From the NCBI GenBank assembly GCA_023228295.1, contig JALOBP010000095.1, forward strand, positions 1 to 10,678: a stretch of DNA of 10,678 nt. The letters are read 5' to 3'. The position numbers were made by a program, and so were the translations under genes. Shown here in pieces: positions 1 to 6,448 of this stretch (positions within the stretch are counted from its first letter, which is position 1; every line of letters begins with the position of its first letter). This DNA is from Methanoregula sp. GTDB lineage: Archaea > Halobacteriota > Methanomicrobia > Methanomicrobiales > Methanospirillaceae. Under the pieces are notes generated by a model. The model saw only the letters and a list, made by a program, of their open reading frames with translations, had not been told where the DNA came from and did not search any database.

Positions 1-156
1 AAACAGGCCGGCATAATTCTCCTTGAGATCCGCAAGAACCCCGGCAATGTGCTGCTGGTTCGCTTTCTCGATAAACCGCTTCAGGTCGGTCCGGAGGCCG
101 GTGATCTCGTTTTTGAGTTCCCGGATCTCGGTGAGTGTTCCCAGTGCTGCTCCCAT
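1..156 (-). CDS. Partial hypothetical protein, coiled-coil-like N-terminus
   Basis: This is the first 52 codons of a minus-strand gene that leaves the window at position 1 without a stop, so only the N-terminus is visible. The start is an ATG at 156-154, preceded by GGGAG at 168-164 with a 7-nt gap, a good ribosome binding site. The peptide begins MGAALGTLTEIRELKNEI. It is rich in Leu, Ile, Glu, Lys and Arg with heptad-like spacing from about residue 8 to 35, so an amphipathic helix or coiled coil is likely. No catalytic motif is visible and I do not recognise the family. It is divergent from the MTH865-like gene with about 140 bp between the two starts. Codon use is GC-rich at third positions like the neighbouring housekeeping genes, which supports it being real. 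Confidence 0.7.
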   Translation of the reverse strand, partial: MGAALGTLTEIRELKNEITGLRTDLKRFIEKANQQHIAGVLADLKENYAGLF

Positions 157-252
157 CAAAAATCTCCCAGACTGCTGGTGCGGCCCGGCTCATTACCGTA
201 CGGGTTATTTTTCTGTACCGCACCCTGCTTGTATAGTTTAATGACGCTCAAG

Positions 253-259
253 TATATAT
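253..259 (+). promoter_or_regulatory. Putative TATA box of the MTH865-like gene
   Basis: TATATAT follows an AG-containing BRE-like stretch and lies about 40 nt before the ATG at 296. An archaeal start site about 25 nt downstream would give a short leader that still contains the GGTGA ribosome binding site at 283-287. This is a motif-based inference. Confidence 0.5.
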
Positions 260-295
260 TCATAACAGAACGATGCATAGCCGGTGAAGACGAAT

Positions 296-541
296 ATGAC
301 CAAATCAGTCAAGGACCAGATCCATGCACAGATTTCCGGAGCACTTGCAGGGGCAACGTTCCCCATCAAAACCCCGGGAGATCTCATTGCAGCGTTCCCG
401 AACGGTGCAGACACGACCTGTCAGGTCGGCGACCTGAAGATGACTGCCGGAGAGGCAGGAAAACTCTTAAATGCATCGGATTTCCCCTTTAAAAGCGCAA
501 AGGCAGTTGCCGATGTGATTGTCGAGCGGGCAGGACTCTGA
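296..541 (+). CDS. MTH865-like family protein
   Basis: An 81-residue cytoplasmic protein that I recognise as the MTH865-like family (Pfam MTH865), a small conserved archaeal domain first seen in Methanothermobacter. Its biochemical role is unknown. The recognisable stretch is FPIKTPGDLIAAFPNGADTT followed by GDLKMTAGEAGKLL, SDFPF and a C-terminal VADVIVERAGL. Length is what I recall for the family. I chose ATG 296 over an in-frame GTG at 284 because GGTGA at 283-287 sits 8 nt before the ATG, while nothing resembling a ribosome binding site precedes the GTG. A TATA box at 253-259 gives it its own promoter. It stands alone: the upstream gene is divergent and the downstream DNA is a G/C-run repeat cluster. 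There are no membrane segments or signal peptide. Family assignment is confident; function is not known. Confidence 0.9.
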   Translation: MTKSVKDQIHAQISGALAGATFPIKTPGDLIAAFPNGADTTCQVGDLKMTAGEAGKLLNASDFPFKSAKAVADVIVERAGL

Positions 542-584
542 ACCGCGTGGGTTCTCACCACCCGGTTGATGCACGCCCGGATGA

Positions 585-775
585 CCGTGGGGCAGGGGGA
601 CCCCCCTGCTTACGGAATCGCAGGGGTGGGGGTACCCCCTCGTGCCTTGCCTGTAGGGGGGTCCCGCCCCTCCCCTCTTTTTTTGCCCAAAAACCCTGAG
701 TCTGTCGTGAATTTCCTGTAGTTGCGTATGCCCGTTCATGCAGAAAAGGGGGGTGGGTACCCCCCCACGGCAGAC
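585..775. repeat. Cluster of G-run/C-run palindromes
   Basis: Four closely spaced G-run/C-run inverted repeats lie between the MTH865-like gene and the membrane protein gene. GCAGGGGG (592-599) pairs with CCCCCTGC (602-609). CCCCTGC (603-609) pairs alternatively with GCAGGGG (620-626). GGGGGTACCCCC (628-639) is a perfect palindrome. GGGGGG (656-661) faces CCC/CCCC runs up to 675. A fourth unit, GGGGGGTGGGTACCCCCCC, spans 748-766 and falls inside the first codons of the next ORF. A T7 run at 678-684 follows the third unit and could end transcription from the left. The arms share sequence and so compete for pairing, as in REP/MITE-like intergenic repeats. Whether copies exist elsewhere in the genome cannot be seen here. 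Confidence 0.6.
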
Positions 776-1334
776 CCGGTGCGCCATCTGCGGGACCGGG
801 ATCCTGCTCGGGCTGGTCCTGCTGCTGGCCCACCTTCCTCTTCTGATGCTCATCGTGCCAATCGCAATCCTCTTTCTCGGTGTCGTTGCGGACCCGGAGG
901 AGACGCACGCGGTCTGGTACGGGATGCTGAACACGCCCGGCATCTTCGAATTTCCCGCACTGACCGACATCGAACGGTTTACCTATGCAGAGAAGCGGCA
1001 TTACTTCTGGTTCGGCGAGGTAGGGATGGCCGCGATCCTGGCCGGAGTGTTTGCGGTCCCGCTCGGGATCTTCATGGCAGGCCGGACTGAGATCAGCCTT
1101 GCGTTCATCGGCGGGGTGGTCCTGTTCCTGCCGCTCTTCGTGTTCCTGCCGAAGCTGATCCAGCGTGCGATGAAGGCAGATGCGGATGCCGTGATCGAGG
1201 CGTTCGGGAAGAATGAGCAGATGAAGAAAGTGTTCTGGACGCTGTTCATCTCGATGGCGGGGCTGGTACTGGCCCGGGTCGTGGACCCGGTGACGGCGCA
1301 GCAGATTGTCGGGATGCTTACGGGGATGGGGTGA
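738..1334 (+). CDS. Multi-pass membrane protein of unknown function
   Basis: A 198-residue protein if started at ATG 738. Hydrophobic segments are at about residues 21-50 (one long span or a tight hairpin), 92-114, 119-141 and 165-184, so it is an integral membrane protein with about four spans. A polar loop with several acidic and aromatic residues lies between the first two (52-91), and a charged AMKADADAVIEAFGKNEQMKK stretch separates the last two. A CAIC pair at residues 15-18 precedes the first span. I do not recognise the family. The start is uncertain: no ribosome binding site precedes 738, and the first dozen codons lie in the palindromic repeat (748-766). The true start may be an internal GTG at 753 or ATG at 846, or the N-terminus may have been altered by the repeat. 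Downstream codon use is GC-rich like the core genes. It converges with the minus-strand propeller gene. Confidence 0.65.
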   Translation: MQKRGVGTPPRQTRCAICGTGILLGLVLLLAHLPLLMLIVPIAILFLGVVADPEETHAVWYGMLNTPGIFEFPALTDIERFTYAEKRHYFWFGEVGMAAILAGVFAVPLGIFMAGRTEISLAFIGGVVLFLPLFVFLPKLIQRAMKADADAVIEAFGKNEQMKKVFWTLFISMAGLVLARVVDPVTAQQIVGMLTGMG

Positions 1335-1441
1335 GAAATTCCCAGTTTCATTTTTCTGAAAACATCGAAATGCGAGGTTGCTCCTAGAGATAATTCTTAC
1401 CGTGGCAATCCGTGATGAGAAGTTGAGAGCCGATCAGAAAA

Positions 1442-2662
1442 TTAGAGGGGTTTAATTTTTTTCGAAAATGATACTATCACAGTCATGCAAAACAGAGAAC
1501 CAATTGCAACTAATGATGAGAGCGGAGCCGGTTTCGAAGTGGGTGGGATTGCTACAGGTAATGAGTTGTTTGGAGAGGTACTCTTTCCATGGATATTTGA
1601 TTCAACAACAAAGGTGCTATTGCCCCATTTGTTGAAATACTTAATTTCATTATTCGTGCTAACGACGAAGTATTCCCCATCTTTTGATGCAGCGACGTGA
1701 GACGCTCCTTGACCGTAGCGCCATAGCACGTTTCCAGATTTATCGAATAAACGGACCTGATCTGAATAACCTGCAATAACATAATCCCCGATTTCAGAAA
1801 TTGCTACGCTAGATACATAGCCATTTTCCTGTTTCTGCCAGAGAAGAGAACCACTTTCATTAAAAAACCGGAGATAATACTGCGAACCGGCAACTACATA
1901 TTTTCCATCGGGAGTGATGGCAACATCGCGGAAAGGAGGACTGCTCTGAAAATTCCAACGGAGTGTTCCATTCCTGAAGATCGAATAGAGATTGTAATCA
2001 TCGATACTGACAATTGAGCTGCCATCATCGGAAATTCCGACCCCAACCCCTTGGCTCATTGTAGGGTAATCCAGAATTTCTGAACCATTCCGGTCAATAA
2101 CAATGATCTTTCCCTTTCGCGTCTGCCAGCCAAGATCGACTGCTGCTGCACCATACTTGCCATCGCCGGATAGGGCAACATCCCAGACCGCGCCTTGTTG
2201 GGCGTATTTTCCAAGAAGGTTTCCTTTCAGATCAAACATTTCGAGGCGGTCTCCCGACGAAAGGATCGTGTTGCCATTATGGGAAATTTCGGTTCGGATT
2301 ACCGGATTACTATTGTTTATGTTGGCAAGAAGATTTCCCTGATGGTCCAGAATCAGCGAATCTGCGGTAACGATTCCGCCGTCACCGGAAATCGAAACTG
2401 ATGAAATAGGAATGCTATTTGTCGAATACGTCCAAATAGTTCTACCGGTTCTGTCGAACATTCGAAGGATTCCGTTATCTGACCCTGCAATAATAAATGA
2501 ACCATTATCTGAGCATGCAATCTCTGCGCCATAACGTCCCAATTTATCTGACCAAATAGGAGACGAATTAGTTATTGTATCAAGTCCATTTACAGAAGGA
2601 AATAATGCCAACATTATCAGAACAAGTAATAACAGATTTTTCCCCATCTTGTTTTGAAACAA
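1442..2662 (-). CDS. Secreted, C-terminally anchored beta-propeller protein
   Basis: A 406-residue cell-surface protein. Residues 1-26 form a signal peptide (Lys-containing start, then LLLLVLIMLALFPSVNG). Residues about 30-350 are roughly eight repeats of about 40 residues, each with a turn such as DRTGRTIW, DLKGNLLG, NESGSLLW or DKSGNVLW followed by a V(A/S)IS-x-DG-x-Y-(I/V)-(V/A)AG strand. This is the WD40/PQQ-like propeller pattern of archaeal surface proteins. A Ser/Pro-rich linker (about 360-380) leads to a membrane span (about 381-397) and a KKIK tail, so it is anchored facing outward. The start is TTG at 2662: GGGAGG (2675-2670) lies 7 nt before it, whereas the ATG at 2647 is 22 nt away. 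It follows the C39-like protease gene on the same strand after 52 nt and probably shares its transcript. Ligand and partner are unknown; a scaffold or substrate-binding role is inference. The DNA is AT-richer than the flanks. Confidence 0.85.
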   Translation of the reverse strand: MFQNKMGKNLLLLVLIMLALFPSVNGLDTITNSSPIWSDKLGRYGAEIACSDNGSFIIAGSDNGILRMFDRTGRTIWTYSTNSIPISSVSISGDGGIVTADSLILDHQGNLLANINNSNPVIRTEISHNGNTILSSGDRLEMFDLKGNLLGKYAQQGAVWDVALSGDGKYGAAAVDLGWQTRKGKIIVIDRNGSEILDYPTMSQGVGVGISDDGSSIVSIDDYNLYSIFRNGTLRWNFQSSPPFRDVAITPDGKYVVAGSQYYLRFFNESGSLLWQKQENGYVSSVAISEIGDYVIAGYSDQVRLFDKSGNVLWRYGQGASHVAASKDGEYFVVSTNNEIKYFNKWGNSTFVVESNIHGKSTSPNNSLPVAIPPTSKPAPLSSLVAIGSLFCMTVIVSFSKKIKPL

Positions 2663-2714
2663 ATTTGAACCTCCCGTTTCAGTTTAAATCTCCAGAAAAA
2701 TTTTGTAAGTATTG

Positions 2715-3857
2715 TTACTTTACATAGACGTAATTATTGTAATACGTGCTATATAAAATCCAATAGCTACCATACCCGGGGGCGGGGTCGTTAACGTACA
2801 AATAGTACGAACCACTTTGAATTTTATATCCTGAAATAGTTCTGGCATGGCCCAAATTTCCAACTTTCAAAGGCCGGTTTGCATCGATCTCATCGGCGGC
2901 ATTGTTCCAGTTTGTATAAGGACTGTATGTATCAAACGAATTTGTTTTACCGAGTCCTCCAGAGCCGGTCGAAGCAGTATAGTACGTCAACTCCATTGCA
3001 GGCGTTGAACCCTGCCCGCCACCATTGCCCATCTTATTTGCAATCGCTTGCTGGGTGCGTGAATATCCGTAGTACTGTGAAATCATTTGAGCCACCGTTA
3101 CAGCACACCAGTTTTCACTGGTCTGATCGTAGCGCGTGACACTCAGTAACTTCTGCGAGACATATTGTGGGCTAATACTTAATTTCTGTGGATTTACAGA
3201 TTGTTGAACGTGTTCTTTCATCTGGTCGATTGATATGTCATCATAGAATGACCAAGCACCTCGTTCCCCATCATTTACAACTTTTTTTTCAGGGATTACT
3301 GAAAGATCATTTGCATCAATGATAATTCTCTTCGATTCTCCTGTTTTTGCATTTGTGATTAGTGCTAATACTCCTAACCTGGGGAAATTATAACCCACAA
3401 TAGTCTTTGACGTAAGGACATATTCCGGATTGTTTGCAACGATTTCCTTGATTTTTAAATCGATTGCTTTAGTGTCCATGCTAGTCGGGTCCGATCCAAT
3501 TGAAAGTACCGGGCCGCCGGTAATTTTACTAGCTGCCGCATTAACCTCACCAATTTTTACCCCATTTTTCTTGGCAGTGAATTGATAGGCGAGGATCGCT
3601 CCGTTAAGATCATAGATTACAAGAGGTTTCGGATCTAACGTAGCGCCGTCCCATTTTTCATCGAGAGAACCGCTTGAGACGAAATTTTGCATTGTTGTTT
3701 TTGCATTATTATATGCAACATCAGCAGGGATAGAATTTGATTCGACTAAGCTGAATTTTTCATTGCTATAATTATTTTCGGCACTCACCATCGGTACCAT
3801 CACCATCGCTGCCAGCAATAGTGCGAGCAGGACGACGCTCCATTTGAAAAGTTTCAT
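2715..3857 (-). CDS. Secreted C39-like papain-fold cysteine protease
   Basis: About 380 residues from the ATG at 3857. It opens with a signal peptide (MKLFKWSVVLLALLLAAMVMVPMVSA). A central region (about 75-190) may be a pro-domain. The C-terminal third is a Peptidase_C39-like (C39_2) papain fold. Visible catalytic-type residues are Gln245 and Cys251 in YDQTSENWCAVTVAQMISQY, His337 in GNLGHARTISGY, and Asn356/Asp357 in YLYVNDP. An exported, possibly self-processed peptidase is therefore likely; substrate unknown. GGAGG (3872-3868) sits 10 nt before ATG 3857 and only 1 nt before ATG 3866, so 3857 fits better. The open frame extends up to 4016, but that stretch lacks a signal-like start and carries operator-like palindromes. 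The propeller gene follows on the same strand. Upstream and divergent are a secreted protein and a membrane-anchored regulator. The DNA is AT-rich compared with the right half of the window. Confidence 0.82.
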   Translation of the reverse strand: MKLFKWSVVLLALLLAAMVMVPMVSAENNYSNEKFSLVESNSIPADVAYNNAKTTMQNFVSSGSLDEKWDGATLDPKPLVIYDLNGAILAYQFTAKKNGVKIGEVNAAASKITGGPVLSIGSDPTSMDTKAIDLKIKEIVANNPEYVLTSKTIVGYNFPRLGVLALITNAKTGESKRIIIDANDLSVIPEKKVVNDGERGAWSFYDDISIDQMKEHVQQSVNPQKLSISPQYVSQKLLSVTRYDQTSENWCAVTVAQMISQYYGYSRTQQAIANKMGNGGGQGSTPAMELTYYTASTGSGGLGKTNSFDTYSPYTNWNNAADEIDANRPLKVGNLGHARTISGYKIQSGSYYLYVNDPAPGYGSYWILYSTYYNNYVYVK

Positions 3858-3991
3858 TTGTTTCATACCTCCATTTTTTCGATACGCTCCGCTCGGTAAA
3901 TGAGAAGTCGAAATATGAACGAGTGTTCTCACGCCACCGGGATTGGTCGGAGTCCCAATGGATGTGACTGGGATAGTAGCTGGGACCCCGG

Positions 3992-4010
3992 GAATACCGC
4001 TGCGGTATTC
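3992..4010. promoter_or_regulatory. Perfect 19-nt palindrome in the divergent promoter region
   Basis: GAATACCGC (3992-4000), one central T, then GCGGTATTC (4002-4010). It lies in the leader side of the protease gene, about 25-45 nt from the TATA-like sequence at 4035-4042. A minus-strand transcript started from that box would begin close to this palindrome. An operator or an RNA hairpin at the 5' end of the protease mRNA are both possible. Confidence 0.5.
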
Positions 4011-4034
4011 ACACACAGGATTCAGTGAGCGGTT

Positions 4035-4042
4035 GATATATG
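4035..4042. promoter_or_regulatory. Possible bidirectional TATA-like box
   Basis: GATATATG is near-symmetric and is the best TATA-like element between the divergent protease and secreted-protein genes. On the plus strand a start about 25 nt downstream falls inside the nested dyad at 4048-4086. On the minus strand it falls next to the palindrome at 3992-4010. Only sequence similarity supports it. Confidence 0.35.
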
Positions 4043-4047
4043 ATTTA

Positions 4048-4086
4048 TGTCCACATCATCCAACTGCCAGTTGGAATTTGTGGACA
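4048..4086. promoter_or_regulatory. Nested 39-nt dyad, candidate operator
   Basis: Outer arms TGTCCACA (4048-4055) and TGTGGACA (4079-4086) and inner arms CCAACTG (4060-4066) and CAGTTGG (4068-4074) share the same centre, base 4067. Only three positions between inner and outer arms fail to pair. The element sits between the TATA-like box and the ribosome binding site of the 4124 gene. That is the expected place for a repressor site, or for a hairpin in the leader. The adjoining ATTTATGTCC (4043-4052) recurs exactly at 5315-5324, after the regulator gene. Confidence 0.55.
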
Positions 4087-4123
4087 GAAAAAATAAGCAA
4101 TGTCTCCTTAAAAGTGATCTTCC

Positions 4124-4570
4124 ATGTCGAAAAGACTGGGAGTTGTTGCGATGATGCTTCTGTTGATTGTATCGTTTGCTGTTGTATCGGCAAGTGAAAA
4201 CAATGTGAATGTCAAGGACGGGGGATATACCGTTCTGCCGGGGCCCGCCGGAAACACTGAATCTTTCGGGATACAATCCGTTTTCGCGACCATCACTCAG
4301 GGGGCGACAAACTGGCACACCAAATCCATTTCCTCATACATCACTTCCCTGAACGTGGATCTGAACTGGGGAAACCCATCAAACTCAATTCGCCTGAAAG
4401 TCTATTCCCCGGATGGTTACACGTTCGGACCCTATTACGACAGCTTTGACGGCTCGAATAACGGTCGAATTAATTTTTATATCAACAATCCAAACGGCAT
4501 TGCACTAGGAACATGGTACTATGAGGTGTATGGCGATCGTGTTACGGGAACACAAACCTATTCTCTCTGA
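4124..4570 (+). CDS. Small secreted beta-rich protein
   Basis: A 148-residue exported protein. Residues 1-24 are a signal peptide (MSKRLGVVAMMLLLIVSFAVVSAS). The mature part has no Cys and is rich in Asn, Gly, Ser and Tyr. Its C-terminal half (about 73-148), with VDLNWGNPSNSIRLKVYSPDG, then GRINFYI and GTWYYEVYGD, has the alternating pattern of a beta-sandwich. It resembles pre-peptidase C-terminal (PPC) or P-domain-like modules that accompany secreted proteases; this is a pattern judgement, not a search result. GTGATC (4114-4119), a match to the archaeal anti-SD, precedes the ATG by 4 nt. The membrane regulator gene begins 18 nt after the stop, so the two are almost certainly one operon. A natural inference is that this protein is the external partner or ligand sensor for that regulator, or a companion of the divergent protease. 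Confidence 0.8.
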   Translation: MSKRLGVVAMMLLLIVSFAVVSASENNVNVKDGGYTVLPGPAGNTESFGIQSVFATITQGATNWHTKSISSYITSLNVDLNWGNPSNSIRLKVYSPDGYTFGPYYDSFDGSNNGRINFYINNPNGIALGTWYYEVYGDRVTGTQTYSL

Positions 4571-4588
4571 AATTGAGATGTATGTTGA

Positions 4589-5302
4589 ATGAAACCCTCA
4601 TTAATTTTCCTTTTTTTCCTGCTGATTGTGGCTTTCAACGTCACAATAGTCCATGGAGGGTATTCAGTCGATTCATTCCCTCTTCAAAACGGGCCTTCCG
4701 ACACTCTGGGGACGGATGGTTTAACCTCTTTTTTTGCGCTCCCTCTGTGGATCCAACTCATCTGGATTTCTAGTTTATTGCTCGCAATATTCGGTGCGAT
4801 TAAATTCGGCCCGTTTATTTTTGGGAAAGTCAGGGTCAAACTTCAGAACATGAATCGTGCAGTGATTCTTGATTATATCGAGAATAATCCCGGTTGTACT
4901 CTCTCCGACCTCTCAAAAAATACTGGCGTTAACCGGGGGACTGCTAAGTATCATCTATTCCTGCTCCTTATCGCGCAGAAAGTTGTCCGGAAAAAATACG
5001 GGAAATTCACCTACCTGTTCTCGAACGGCGGGAAACATCTCGAGAAAAAACAGGTATACGGGTATATTATGAATCCTGCCAAGCGGAAGATACTCGAAAT
5101 GATCCTCGACAAGCCCGGGATCAGCAACAAGGAGATTGCCGCTGGGCTTGAATATGATCCAAGTACAACTCACTGGCATCTCCAACAATTCCTCAATGAG
5201 AAAATGATTGTTTCCCAATGGGACGGAAGAAATACGAATTATTTTCTCGTACCGGATGTGGAAGAGATTATTAGGTGTAGAGTGCCAGAGTTTCTGTCCT
5301 AA
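4589..5302 (+). CDS. Membrane-anchored regulator with two winged-helix domains
   Basis: A 237-residue protein. An N-terminal hydrophobic signal or span (4-22) is followed by a short external stretch of about 30 residues, a second span (about 52-74), and a cytoplasmic part with two tandem winged-helix domains. The first (about 87-145) contains AVILDYIENNPGCTLSDLS, a recognition helix around NRGTAKYHLFLL, and a wing. The second (about 158-222) contains AKRKILEMILDKPGISNKEI, THWHLQQFLNEKMIV and a wing at WDGRNTNYF. Such membrane-tethered double-wHTH proteins are common in methanogens and are thought to be one-component regulators. It follows the secreted protein gene by 18 nt and a 15-nt palindrome begins 6 nt after its stop. 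The likely targets are its own operon and the divergent protease/propeller genes through the palindromes at 3992-4086; that is inference. The ribosome binding site is weak (GAGA-like at about 4576), so translational coupling is possible. Confidence 0.85.
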   Translation: MKPSLIFLFFLLIVAFNVTIVHGGYSVDSFPLQNGPSDTLGTDGLTSFFALPLWIQLIWISSLLLAIFGAIKFGPFIFGKVRVKLQNMNRAVILDYIENNPGCTLSDLSKNTGVNRGTAKYHLFLLLIAQKVVRKKYGKFTYLFSNGGKHLEKKQVYGYIMNPAKRKILEMILDKPGISNKEIAAGLEYDPSTTHWHLQQFLNEKMIVSQWDGRNTNYFLVPDVEEIIRCRVPEFLS

Positions 5303-5308
5303 AATAGT

Positions 5309-5323
5309 GACATAATTTATGTC
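5309..5323. promoter_or_regulatory. 15-nt palindrome just after the regulator gene
   Basis: GACATAA (5309-5315), T, TTATGTC (5317-5323) begins 6 nt after the TAA. Its right half with flanks, ATTTATGTCC, is identical over 10 nt to 4043-4052 in front of the operon. It could be a second binding site for the same regulator, or a transcript-end hairpin, although no long T-run follows directly. Confidence 0.4.
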
Positions 5324-5498
5324 CGCTTTCAAGAGCACCAATCAGGTGCATGCGGGCGAACACGGCCATGGTGCGGGCCCCGTCCAGTAATCTGCTGACA
5401 ATAATACCTGTTTTTTTAATAGTTCAGAGATCGTGTGAAATAGCGGCAAATTCTGATGCGAAATCAGAGTATATCTCTTCTGCAGCCTCATCCTGTAT

Positions 5499-5514
5499 GT
5501 TCACAACCGTGAAC
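5499..5514. promoter_or_regulatory. TTCACAAnYGTGAA-type dyad
   Basis: GTTCAC AACC GTGAAC is a 6-bp inverted repeat with a 4-nt centre. It matches 6797-6812 (GTTCACAATCGTGAAT) at 14 of 16 positions. It lies 7 nt upstream of the minus-strand ATG at 5491 of a broken or short frame. It is the leftmost of the four related sites around the 6030-6311 regulator. Confidence 0.45.
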
Positions 5515-5987
5515 GGGAAACGAATCATGAGCATACACAATACGCATCTTGCCGATCATACATCTGACCAGGATTCTCCCGGTACCTCTGCCCGTGCATA
5601 TCCCGGTATACGGCCGGAAAAGCCCGCGGCACTGTTCTGTGGTATCCGTGGCGCCGGGCAGTATTGTCGCTGTCAGGCGCCTGCAGGGGCTTATCAGAGG
5701 AAGAACACTCCCCGTGTTATTAGCGGAATTGTTTTTTTCCGCGATATGGGTCTATGACCTCATTGTCCCGGTTTCACGTCCTCACATCTGATCCGGTATT
5801 GCCCTGCGGCTTTACACCCGACCTCACCATACGAGTACTGGATTTTCGCCTCATGCAAACGCACACACCTTCACTAATGGCCGTGGAGTATTGTCCACGC
5901 TCCCCGGTTTGATACTTCTTCTTTCTGACAGTTCCTGCAGCAGGTTCCAAGGCAATGCAGGATTACTGAAAATATCTGTAATTCTTT

Positions 5988-6048
5988 AAAAAACAGAATG
6001 ATTTTTCTACACGGCACTGGGAGGTTGCTTTATACTGCAACAACCTCC
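5988..6048 (-). terminator. Possible terminator of the small winged-helix gene
   Basis: CAACCTCC (6048-6041 region) pairs with GGAGGTTG (6020-6027) over 8 bp around the stop codon of the minus-strand regulator. About 27 nt further downstream on the minus strand comes a T6 run (5993-5988). The spacing is loose, so this is a weak call. Confidence 0.3.
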
Positions 6049-6311
6049 TGTTTTTTAAGAGCCAGTCCGTACAGGCTCTGCCGGGCGTCCGTGAAATAAT
6101 ACCGCTCGACAAGGATCTTCTCCTCCCTGAGCCGGGCCAGGGCATAGCGAACGGTGCGTGAGGGTAGTGATGTCTCGCGGATCAAATCCTTCTGCGTGAG
6201 CAGCCCTTCGGATTCTAGGACCTTGTACACGAGCTTTGCCGAAGGTGGCAGGTGCCCGATCTGTGCGATGGTGGTATTAGTTCCGTTTGCTGTAACAACA
6301 AAAACGATCAC
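6030..6311 (-). CDS. Small winged-helix (MarR/TrmB-like) DNA-binding regulator
   Basis: A 93-residue cytoplasmic protein that is essentially one winged helix-turn-helix. LPPSAKLVYKVLESEG (helix 1), LTQKDLIRETSLPSRTVRYALARLREEKIL (turn and recognition helix, about residues 38-68), a wing at VERYYFTDARQSLYGL, then a short tail. This form is common in methanogens and haloarchaea. The start is GTG at 6311, with GGTAATC (6326-6320) 8 nt upstream, one mismatch from the archaeal GGTGATC; no other in-frame Met exists. It has no visible ligand or metal-binding domain, so the signal may be sensed by a partner or by dimer state. It is divergent from the tRNA-Cys/pscS/metY/metX cluster. The dyad at 6342-6357 next to its TATA-like box resembles dyads in front of the second tRNA-Cys, so autoregulation plus control of that cluster is my inference. 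Confidence 0.82.
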   Translation of the reverse strand: MIVFVVTANGTNTTIAQIGHLPPSAKLVYKVLESEGLLTQKDLIRETSLPSRTVRYALARLREEKILVERYYFTDARQSLYGLALKKQEVVAV

Positions 6312-6341
6312 TCATAGTGGATTACCATACCATAATGGGGC

Positions 6342-6357
6342 ATCACAATTGTTAAGT
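6342..6357. promoter_or_regulatory. Candidate operator in front of the winged-helix gene
   Basis: ATCACAATTGTTAAGT contains the palindrome ACAATTGT (6345-6352). It shares TCACAATTGTTA exactly with 6771-6782, in front of the second tRNA-Cys. On the minus strand it directly follows a TATA-like AAATACTT and lies about 30-45 nt before the GTG start, a typical position for autorepression. Confidence 0.45.
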
Positions 6358-6373
6358 ATTTCCCTATCTCGCA

Positions 6374-6443
6374 TCAGATTTGATCTGACGTAACAGCAAT
6401 TATTCCGTAATCCGTGATTTGCGGCAAAAACCGCCCGCAAATC
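6374..6443. promoter_or_regulatory. Two further dyads ahead of the first tRNA-Cys
   Basis: TCAGAT (6374-6379) / ATCTGA (6383-6388) has a 3-nt centre. GATTTGCGG (6416-6424) / CCGCAAATC (6435-6443) is a perfect 9-bp stem with a 10-nt loop. Both lie between the divergent regulator and the TATA-like box of tRNA-Cys 1. They do not resemble the TTCACAA-type sites. Their role is unknown. Confidence 0.35.
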
Positions 6444-6448
6444 AGCCT

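Larger units (their letters stand above)
5303..6029. other. 727-bp stretch without a convincing intact gene
   Basis: Open frames on the plus strand (5350-5757, 5549-5791) lack a ribosome binding site and recognisable protein character, and I do not call them. On the minus strand an ATG at 5491 opens a 49-codon frame (to 5342). Inserting one base in the T7 run at 5411-5417 would extend it to a 73-codon frame ending at 5270, with a plausible segment SRLLDGARTMAVFARMHL. It may be a decayed gene. Other content: the GTTCAC/GTGAAC dyad at 5499-5514; a hairpin CGTGGA (5882-5887) / TCCACG (5894-5899) followed by pyrimidine-rich DNA; and an A6 run (5988-5993) that reads as T6 downstream of the minus-strand regulator. 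Confidence 0.5.

Noticed and set aside
467..1001. Minus-strand open frames across the G/C-run repeat and the membrane protein 5' part
   Set aside because: Translations are low-complexity Gly/Pro/Arg from the repeats and overlap the MTH865-like and membrane protein genes. No ribosome binding site.
3858..4016. Upstream extension of the C39-like protease frame
   Set aside because: The extra residues are Pro/Gly-rich and would precede the signal peptide. GGAGG at 3872-3868 and the hydrophobic leader mark the start at 3857, and the extension covers operator-like palindromes.
4022..4318. Minus-strand open frames opposite the secreted protein start
   Set aside because: They overlap the signal peptide codons of a better-supported gene with a GTGATC ribosome binding site, and their translations show no domain or export signal.
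5350..5791. Overlapping plus-strand open frames in the gap after the membrane regulator
   Set aside because: No ribosome binding site, no recognisable protein pattern, and each frame is as plausible as the other. Described as an unassigned stretch instead.
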